46,712 nt of DNA from NCBI GenBank assembly GCA_007753675.1, contig CP036432.1, positions 175,582 to 222,293 of the forward strand. The letters are read 5' to 3'. This stretch comes from Stieleria magnilauensis. GTDB lineage: Bacteria; Planctomycetota; Planctomycetia; Pirellulales; Pirellulaceae. Of this stretch, positions 41,000 through 46,712 are shown in pieces. How positions within the stretch are numbered: the stretch's first letter is position 1; each line of letters opens with the position of its first letter. Position numbers and translations under genes: made by a program. The notes beneath the pieces were generated by a model that was given only the letters and a program-made list of their open reading frames with translations, was not told where the DNA came from and made no database searches.

Positions 41000-41128
41000 T
41001 GCGATCACCGTCGATTGGGATATCCACGGTAGCCGGTCAATATGCGATCGACAGCGTCAGATTCGCTGCGGTCGGTGCTCTGCCGAGTGTTTTTCAACGC
41101 CCATATCGTGGGGGCAGGCAAGAAACGG

Positions 41129-41152
41129 AAGGTCGCCTAGAGGGTCGGTATT
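41129..41152. repeat. Seventh, separated iteron
   Basis: Same sequence as the iteron array (GCCTAG variant), 130 bases from the last array copy. A distant iteron may take part in handcuffing or mark the far border of the origin. The stretch 41000-41128 and 41153-41544 otherwise holds no gene. Confidence 0.85.
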
Positions 41153-41250
41153 GGAGGGTTTCAGAAATGGGTGTCGAAAATGCGTTGGTCCGAACCTATT
41201 TCGAACGTGAGAATAGGGGGTTTGGGGTGTTGTACCCCGTTGAAATTTTC

Positions 41251-41259
41251 TGTGGATAA
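41251..41259 (-). promoter_or_regulatory. DnaA box
   Basis: TGTGGATAA, the exact complement of the consensus TTATCCACA, lies about 100 bases beyond the last iteron. It suggests that host DnaA helps open this origin. Confidence 0.7.
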
Positions 41260-41544
41260 CCTGTCAACGCCCCAAAGTTTTTAAATCAGACAGTTCGTTC
41301 ACCGGCAATTGGGAACGATGGCAACACGTTTGTGGCAAGACGATTCGCCCCACGCGGAAGCAGGTTGGATGACGAGAACCGTAAGCGTCCTGCAGTGCAA
41401 AAACCAGCCTCGTGGCAACGGCTGGCGTTTCCTAAGATAGACCGGTTAGGGGTGTAATCGCGGAAACGAAGACTAATGGGCGTGGGCTGACAATTCCGCG
41501 ATTCCACCCCTTTTTCGGCTGCGCGTGTCAGGAGGGAATTGGGT

Positions 41545-42450
41545 TTGAGTGAACGGAAATCAAGACCGAAAAACGCGGTGCAAATCGACTCCTACGAGGA
41601 GTTTGAAACCTACATTCAGGCGTTCGCAGCCGGCCACTTGAACCTTCTTATCCTAGTTGGCAGGGCCGGGGTGGCCAAAAGTCAAACGGTGCGCAAGACG
41701 CTCGGGGACAACGTTTGCTGGATCGAATCAAACGCGACCGCGTTTGGGATCTATTGCGAGCTGGCAGCGCACCGCGACGAGCTTGTTGTGATCGACGACG
41801 TCGATTCGCTTTACTCGGACAAGCAAGCGGTTAGGCTCCTCAAATGCCTTTGCCAAACCGATGAGTCGAAAAGCCTGGCCTGGCACAGCGCATCGACCGG
41901 CAAAATGAGCGAAGGTCTTCCAAGCTCCTTTGAAACCAAGTCACGGGTCTGCATCATCGCCAATGAATGGAAGTCCTTAAGCGCCAACACGGCCGCCGTC
42001 GAAGACCGCGGACACGTCCTGTTTTTCGAGCCTACCGGGGAAGCGGTGCATCGCAAAGTGGCGGGGTGGTTTTGGGATCAGGAGGTGCATGATTGGTTCG
42101 CCGATTTTCTGCATTTGATCCCCAATCTGTCGATGCGGCACTACGTGCGCGCGGCCGAGTTGAAAGCAGCCGGCATCGACTGGGTGAAAACGATTCTTTC
42201 CGATGAGATCCCGGAAAAGGCGATGCTGGTGGCAAAGCTCAAAGCCGACACCTCTTTTGCGGAGGAGAGGGACCGCGTCCGAGCGTTTACCGAGCTGGGC
42301 GGCGGCAACAAGACGACGTGGTACAAATGGTCCAATCGGATCTGCTCGCCGTCATCAAAGTCACTCAAGATGACGTTGCCCCATGCGCGTGCTTCGCGAT
42401 CCGAATCCGAACGGCCAACGCTTCGTGTCGTGCAGCAGAAGGCCGGATAG
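41545..42450 (+). CDS. AAA+ ATPase, possible replication accessory
   Basis: A 301-residue protein starting at TTG (GGAGGG eight bases upstream; the in-frame TTG two codons earlier is too close to it). Walker A is VGRAGVAKSQT (Ala before the Lys, as in MoxR/RavA-type ATPases), Walker B is LVVIDDVDSLY, and sensor-like IIANEW follows. The C-terminal third is helical and basic. Beside the origin and divergent from repA, it resembles plasmid helicase-loader or DnaC-like ATPases in position, but no exact family is recognised. Confidence 0.75.
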   Translation: MSERKSRPKNAVQIDSYEEFETYIQAFAAGHLNLLILVGRAGVAKSQTVRKTLGDNVCWIESNATAFGIYCELAAHRDELVVIDDVDSLYSDKQAVRLLKCLCQTDESKSLAWHSASTGKMSEGLPSSFETKSRVCIIANEWKSLSANTAAVEDRGHVLFFEPTGEAVHRKVAGWFWDQEVHDWFADFLHLIPNLSMRHYVRAAELKAAGIDWVKTILSDEIPEKAMLVAKLKADTSFAEERDRVRAFTELGGGNKTTWYKWSNRICSPSSKSLKMTLPHARASRSESERPTLRVVQQKAG

Positions 42451-42594
42451 ATCCGTCCCCGTCAGGCGAAGCGCTTTGGTAAACGTTGTTGCGCCTATCT
42501 GGCATCCGTCGATCTTGCCATAATCAGACGCTTCCATCGTCCATGACGATGAGAAATCTCCCGAACCATGGAGGATCCTCCGCGTGCGATAGTC

Positions 42595-43590
42595 TCATAA
42601 CGCGGCTTGAGGGCTCGGAGAGGGCAAGGAAGCCTTTTTCACTAACCAGGCATCATTCCAATCTTTAACGCTCTCAGGGGCGTGGATTTTGAAATTGAGG
42701 TCCTCTCTGGTAAGTCCATCCATGATCTCTTGGAACTGGGCCGCAAAAACGCCGCCGGCTTGATCGGCATCGGCCGCAATGATGACGTCGCCGCCGATCG
42801 GCAGCTTGTTGATGGCCGACGTGACCAGGTCACGCTGTAACGCTGACATCTGTCCGGCGGTGCTGCAGTAGCAGGTCTCACTGCTAGGGAACATCAGCCC
42901 GTAGGCGATGGCGTCAAACGCGGACTCGGCAAACACCAACTGCTTCCTTTCCTCCCGCCCCGGCGTCGCATACCACAGTGCCTTATACCCCGAGGGGGAG
43001 AACCCCTTAAATTTTCGATTGCGGGCTTCCCATCCGGTGACCCCAGAATGGTCGCGGTGGATGAATAGGCAATTGCCTCTGGCGTCGGTATGGACGCTGC
43101 CGGCAAAGGGCGTGCGTGTGAAAGTTTCCGGCGGGATACCGCGATCAGTATTCAGGTGGGGATGAACGCCGCCGGCCAGTGGCCGCACGGTGGTTGCAAA
43201 AATCCGCCGCACTTCGGACACGTCGGAGTTGGTGGTGTTTAAGGTGAGGGGGACGTCTTGGAGGGCGGGGCGGGAGGAAAGGGAAGTGGTTCCGTTAATG
43301 TAGGGACGCAGACGTTTGCGGACCTGACCCAGGTTCTCTCCGGTACGGTTTTGGATGAAGTCGATGATCGAGCCGCCGCGATCGGTCGCGGGGGAGACGG
43401 CCCAGTAGGTCCAGTGCTGATCGGGATAACGTTGGATCGAGATTTTGTCCCCGGTGCGATCGCAGCGCATGAAGCAGGCGTTTGCCGAGGACTTTCGGCG
43501 ATCGACGCGAAACCCGAATTCGTCGGCCGCGAAGCGGGCGAGCGGAATTTCGATTTTGAAACGTTCGATTTCGTCGGTGCGGCTGTCCAT
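42595..43590 (-). CDS. DUF3991/TOPRIM primase-like protein
   Basis: A 331-residue protein. An N-terminal zinc-finger-like remnant (SANACFMRCDRTGDKISIQR) is followed by the DUF3991 region (YWAVSPATDRGGSIIDFIQN) and a TOPRIM domain: acidic residue in FAESAFDAIAYGLM and the DxD of IIAADADQAGG. This architecture is common on plasmids and phages and probably makes primers for lagging-strand synthesis or on transferred single strands. Transcribed towards the AAA+ gene. Confidence 0.88.
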   Translation of the reverse strand: MDSRTDEIERFKIEIPLARFAADEFGFRVDRRKSSANACFMRCDRTGDKISIQRYPDQHWTYWAVSPATDRGGSIIDFIQNRTGENLGQVRKRLRPYINGTTSLSSRPALQDVPLTLNTTNSDVSEVRRIFATTVRPLAGGVHPHLNTDRGIPPETFTRTPFAGSVHTDARGNCLFIHRDHSGVTGWEARNRKFKGFSPSGYKALWYATPGREERKQLVFAESAFDAIAYGLMFPSSETCYCSTAGQMSALQRDLVTSAINKLPIGGDVIIAADADQAGGVFAAQFQEIMDGLTREDLNFKIHAPESVKDWNDAWLVKKASLPSPSPQAAL

Positions 43591-43770
43591 GGGGCGACTA
43601 TCTCATGTGCGGGCGGGCGACGCAATGAAAATGCTTCGCGGGCACGGTTTCGTGGCGAATTGATGTGGCGTTCACAAGCGAAAGCATGACAGGGAAGGCG
43701 GAGCCGGGCAAGAATTGGCGGGTGACAAGTGGAGAGGGTACGATGCAAGAACTTTGGTGGTACGCGTGAA

Positions 43771-44403
43771 ATGGAACATCCAAAGCCGACGCGCGAGAAC
43801 TACGCCGAGCTGCAGCGGGCTTGGGATTATTTCAATCAGCGATTGTTCGGTAAAGAATTGCCGACCTGTATGATCACGTTGCAGCGGTTTCACAAGAGTG
43901 CGGGGTACTTCGTGCCCGGTGGATGGCACGACGACAGCGGGATCATCAGTGACGAGATCTCACTCAACCCGGCATATCTCACACCTCACCTTGAGCAAGG
44001 CGATCTGAAACAGCCACTCTCGACATTGGTTCACGAGCAATGCCATCAGTGGCAGCATCACTACGGAGAACGCAAGTCTCTTCGCGGTTACCACAACCGT
44101 GAATGGGCGAGAAAGATGGAACTCGTCGGCTTGGTCGCATCGCGTACAGGGAAGCCGGGGGGCAAGAAGACCGGATACGGTATCTCCCATTACATCGAAG
44201 ACGGCGGTCGTTTTGAGGTCGCCTGCCAGGCCCTACTGGAGAAGGGATTTACAATCAGTTGGCGAGACAATTGGAACCGTGTTCCGAAGGGCGTCAAGAA
44301 AACGCACTACAAATGTCCCGCTTGCGGAACGTCTTGTTGGGCTAGGCCGCGATGGGCCTTCACCTGCGGCATTTGCAACGCTGCGATGGAGGAACTTGGA
44401 TAG
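43771..44403 (+). CDS. SprT-like zinc metalloprotease
   Basis: A 210-residue protein. LVHEQCHQWQHHYG (HExxH at 88-92) is the SprT active site, with NREWARKMELVGL as the third-ligand region. A C-terminal zinc ribbon (KCPACGTSCWARPRWAFTCG followed by IC) completes the SprT/Spartan core. Eukaryotic Spartan removes DNA-protein crosslinks. On a plasmid that sends a relaxase covalently bound to DNA, a similar clean-up role is an attractive guess. The ATG at 43771 is preferred; an in-frame GTG at 43729 is possible. Shares a 180-base divergent promoter region with the TOPRIM gene. Confidence 0.88.
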   Translation: MEHPKPTRENYAELQRAWDYFNQRLFGKELPTCMITLQRFHKSAGYFVPGGWHDDSGIISDEISLNPAYLTPHLEQGDLKQPLSTLVHEQCHQWQHHYGERKSLRGYHNREWARKMELVGLVASRTGKPGGKKTGYGISHYIEDGGRFEVACQALLEKGFTISWRDNWNRVPKGVKKTHYKCPACGTSCWARPRWAFTCGICNAAMEELG

Positions 44404-44414
44404 GGGAAGACGAA

Positions 44415-44567
44415 GTGCCCCCACGTAGATGGGCGACGGAGCCAATGGATTGGGTGTGTTTGCTGCCAGGTGTAGCGAAAGTCGAGATTGTTGAGACGGT
44501 CATCGTTCGGTACGTTTTCGGCGGAACTCCGCAGGAAATTCTTGAGAAATCAGCCATAATCGAGTGA
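44415..44567 (+). pseudogene. Short frame, possible DUF433-like remnant
   Basis: A GTG opens a 50-codon frame (MDWVCLLPGVAKVEIVETVI, VRYVFGGTPQEILEKSAII) whose last part resembles the helix-turn of DUF433 antitoxins (the family's G-T--EEIL). The usual GT-R motif is missing and there is no ribosome site, so it is probably a remnant. Confidence 0.35.
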
Positions 44568-44576
44568 AATGAACTC

Positions 44577-45608
44577 ATGCGATCCCTAGCACGTGTGTCC
44601 CGTCGGGCCTTCCACGCCGTCTTGCTCGGCGGTTCTGCCAGTGCCGTGCTTCCTTCGGAAGGTGGTGATGTCGTGATTCAAGAAAGCAGTTTTGGATTGG
44701 GGCGATTGACCCGTGAACAGGCCCAGTCTTTCGGACCTGACCTCCAGACCACTGATGATTTGTCTGTGAATGCCGCGCTGCCCTTTCGCGGGGTTTATCA
44801 TCACGCCTGGTGTGGCAACGCAGGGCAGTTTGGTTTCTCGAACCTATTTGCGGATGCCCTTGCAAAGCAATGTGCAGTCGTTTTAGGAACCTCGGAGTGT
44901 GCAGCGACATTGGCTGAGCTGATGCAGCAGTTTTTCGGCCACTCTCAGTTGGAGTCCGACAGTCTGGTGTTTGTCTTCGTCAATCGTGGTCACATCACCA
45001 ACCGGCACACCTTTGCGTTGAAAGATGTTGTGACTGACAAACGGGTGCCCGAGAATGGTTTGGTGTGCCATAAAACACGGCAGCCAGAGAGTCTTAGATT
45101 GGTGTTTTCCGGTTCTTCACCGGCATTCAATGTCACGATGTCGCGGTTGCCGTGGCGGTTTGCAATGCCACGGGATAATCCGAAGGCGGTTCTGTGGTCA
45201 CGGCACGTCCGGCGGTCGTACTCTCACCGCGATGGACGAGACATGGGCATGGATTACATCAATCAATGCAGCCCGGCCGATGAATCGCGACGCGAGTCGG
45301 ATTACCAGAAGCTTCGTTTGGGGGACTACTTTCCCAATTCAGCGCCCTTGCGTCATCGCTACAACGACCAAGGATACACCGACCTGTCGACGATTCGATT
45401 GGTGCGAACGGTGCATGGTCCGTTCGGACGCCCTAAGGTTCACGAAGTCGTGCTGGATGTGAATACGGGAATGCGTCGAAGCGATCCTGACACGCTGGTG
45501 GATGATGCAAACGAATTGCTTTCGGTGCTCACGATGACGCGTCCCATTCAGCGGTTCTTGGATCAGAACCGGAGTCTTGTTGAGATGTTGGAAACGAATC
45601 TTGCCTGA
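44577..45608 (+). CDS. Unrecognised protein, first of a pair
   Basis: A 343-residue open frame. The part from about residue 180 (VTMSRLPWRFAMPRDNPKAV, YQKLRLGDYFPNSAPLRHRY, STIRLVRTVHGPFGRPKVHE) is convincingly coding. The first third has weak amino-acid patterning and long antisense frames, so the real start could lie further in. Its last eight bases overlap the next gene's TTG, indicating a coupled pair. No family recognised. Confidence 0.6.
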   Translation: MRSLARVSRRAFHAVLLGGSASAVLPSEGGDVVIQESSFGLGRLTREQAQSFGPDLQTTDDLSVNAALPFRGVYHHAWCGNAGQFGFSNLFADALAKQCAVVLGTSECAATLAELMQQFFGHSQLESDSLVFVFVNRGHITNRHTFALKDVVTDKRVPENGLVCHKTRQPESLRLVFSGSSPAFNVTMSRLPWRFAMPRDNPKAVLWSRHVRRSYSHRDGRDMGMDYINQCSPADESRRESDYQKLRLGDYFPNSAPLRHRYNDQGYTDLSTIRLVRTVHGPFGRPKVHEVVLDVNTGMRRSDPDTLVDDANELLSVLTMTRPIQRFLDQNRSLVEMLETNLA

Positions 45609-46712
45609 CGCGGAAGGCCAAACACGGACGGTCGAGGATCAAGGAACGCGGTCTCAGCCAACCCCGCGCGTTGCTGCGCCAGTTCCGTATGACATCTATT
45701 TTGATCCACTCGCCGGTACCTATGGGATGGCGGCGACCAAAGAGAACGCCGAAGCGTGGCCGGACGAAGCGGAGGATTACCTGAGGGATGTTGCCCGCGA
45801 GTTTTTTTGGCATCATCGCGACCGTATTTGTTGGATGGTTGCCGCCGGGCGATTGCACAGTGCGGGGATCAATGCTTTCGTCGCCCGCACGAAGCCGATT
45901 ACGGAGTGGGAAGACGATGTGCTTGGGTATTTCGGCAAGGCCTTTCAAGATGCGATGGGGCTGATCACCGACGCCAAGGCTTTGCAGGGTATCGCGCGCG
46001 CGAAAAGGAAACCGATTTGGCTTTGCCGGGGGGGCGCGGTGCGGTTGGGTGTAGCGGTATGTCCAGAGCCGTTGACACGAAAGATCGACCTCGATCGCTT
46101 GCAACCTTATGTCCCGGACGTGAAGGGACTGCGTTCGAAGAGTGCTTCACGAACCTTTGCCGCAAGGTCCGGACGGCTCGTTGTGTTAGCGGTCACGAAC
46201 CGTTACGCAGACACGGAGCTACCTTCGGAGAAGGTATGGTCGCTCGCGGACCAACAACTTGTTGTTACGGAGGATTTTGACAAACACAATCAATCCGTGC
46301 CACTATCGGTTCGGGAGGCATGGATGCCCTATGGACGGATAATCGCAAAAGCGGGTACGGTAGAAACAGAGTTGCTAGCGATATTTGAAACCGCTTACTT
46401 TGAGGGTCCCGACATGCTGACTGGGGATCAGCTGCGTCTTCTCCGCGAGTTCACGATCAAGAGGCTTCGGGAAGTGAAAGATGATCCTGCCGCAGTAAAT
46501 CGAGCGATCGACAAGCATGTGTTTCCGCTCGCTCGGAAGCTATTTCCGGATGAGATAGAGCATCCGGAAGAAGTGACCGGAAAATGCCTCACGGATCTTT
46601 TCAGAGCGCGGGCCAATCCGGCGGAAGGCAAGAAAATAAAGCCAACTACGGATCAACGTGAACTGATTCTTGATCTCACAAAAGCGTGGCGAAGTCACGT
46701 ATGTGCAATCCG
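45601..46712 (+). CDS. Unrecognised protein crossing the contig join
   Basis: The frame opens at TTG (45601), overlapping the stop of the preceding gene, and stays open to the window end; across the circular join it continues to TGA at 246-248, about 410 residues in all. It is composed of mixed alpha/beta segments (AEDYLRDVAREFFWHH-like start, VLGYFGKAFQDAMGLITDAK, LLREFTIKRLREVKDDPAAV). No motif recognised. It forms a coupled pair with 44577-45608. The start could be another TTG or GTG nearby. Confidence 0.75.
   Translation, partial: MPDAEGQTRTVEDQGTRSQPTPRVAAPVPYDIYFDPLAGTYGMAATKENAEAWPDEAEDYLRDVAREFFWHHRDRICWMVAAGRLHSAGINAFVARTKPITEWEDDVLGYFGKAFQDAMGLITDAKALQGIARAKRKPIWLCRGGAVRLGVAVCPEPLTRKIDLDRLQPYVPDVKGLRSKSASRTFAARSGRLVVLAVTNRYADTELPSEKVWSLADQQLVVTEDFDKHNQSVPLSVREAWMPYGRIIAKAGTVETELLAIFETAYFEGPDMLTGDQLRLLREFTIKRLREVKDDPAAVNRAIDKHVFPLARKLFPDEIEHPEEVTGKCLTDLFRARANPAEGKKIKPTTDQRELILDLTKAWRSHVCAI
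46586..46712. repeat. Terminal direct repeat (circular contig overlap), right copy
   Basis: Identical to bases 1-127; see that entry. It should be removed once when the circle is closed. Confidence 0.95.

Noticed and set aside
40722..41027. Minus-strand frame with repeated TDPLGDL and YRPSGRP units
   Set aside because: It is simply the translation of the direct iteron repeats; it has no ribosome site and sits in the origin upstream of repA.
44575..44910. A 111-codon minus-strand frame opposite the start of the gene at 44577
   Set aside because: No ribosome site or family pattern. It does weaken confidence in the first third of the plus-strand gene, as noted there.

Overview
The window is almost certainly one complete circular plasmid of about 46,585 bp. 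Bases 1-127 are identical to bases 46586-46712, so the contig closes on itself, and one gene (start 45601) reads across the join to a stop at 246-248. Base composition (moderately high GC), the secreted-protein families (DUF1573, cysteine-rich exported proteins) and several small proteins I associate with Pirellulaceae suggest a marine planctomycete host of the Rhodopirellula type. This host call is inference. I saw no rRNA, tRNA or CRISPR array.

Layout. (a) 249-716: gene-free hairpin-rich leader. (b) 717-8926: a one-strand block with a SAM methyltransferase, polytopic and bitopic membrane proteins, a large lipoprotein, a VirD4/TraG coupling protein and small basic or coiled-coil proteins. 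(c) 8927-12444: possible oriT hairpin, MobF relaxase-helicase and a small conserved gene. (d) 12445-14441: decayed genes, a sigma-region-4-like gene and its terminator. (e) 14442-17059: DeoR-like regulator, a two-TM protein and small orphans. (f) 17294-20589: anti-restriction island on the minus strand (small plasmid gene, N6-methylase-like protein, orphan FitA-type antitoxin with truncated toxin, ArdC). (g) 20590-30092: small genes, toxin-antitoxin modules and fragments, an orphan ParA. (h) 30470-33481: a 28-bp lox/dif-like site, a KilA/ORF6N-type gene and a tyrosine recombinase. (i) 33559-36245: minus-strand operon of exported proteins. (j) 36638-36979: an ISL3-type MITE. (k) 37141-41260: parB, parA, phased palindromes, repA, iterons and a DnaA box. 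(l) 41545-46712 and on to 248: AAA+ ATPase, DUF3991/TOPRIM primase-like protein, SprT-like protease and two unrecognised genes.

How it works together. RepA with the iterons and host DnaA should start replication. ParAB with the four palindromes should partition the plasmid. The tyrosine recombinase and the lox/dif-like site would resolve multimers. The relaxase and coupling protein would move it, but no VirB4-like ATPase or recognisable mating-pair channel is present. It is therefore either mobilised by another element or uses the unrecognised membrane/lipoprotein cluster. ArdC and the methylase-like protein both end in QLDLF, the bacterial sliding-clamp binding motif, and both are preceded by similar 12-13 residue leader peptides. 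That points to a co-regulated anti-restriction pair recruited to DNA being replicated.

The points I consider most worth follow-up are the clamp-tagged anti-restriction pair with paired leader peptides, the lox/dif-like site, and the transfer block without a known channel.
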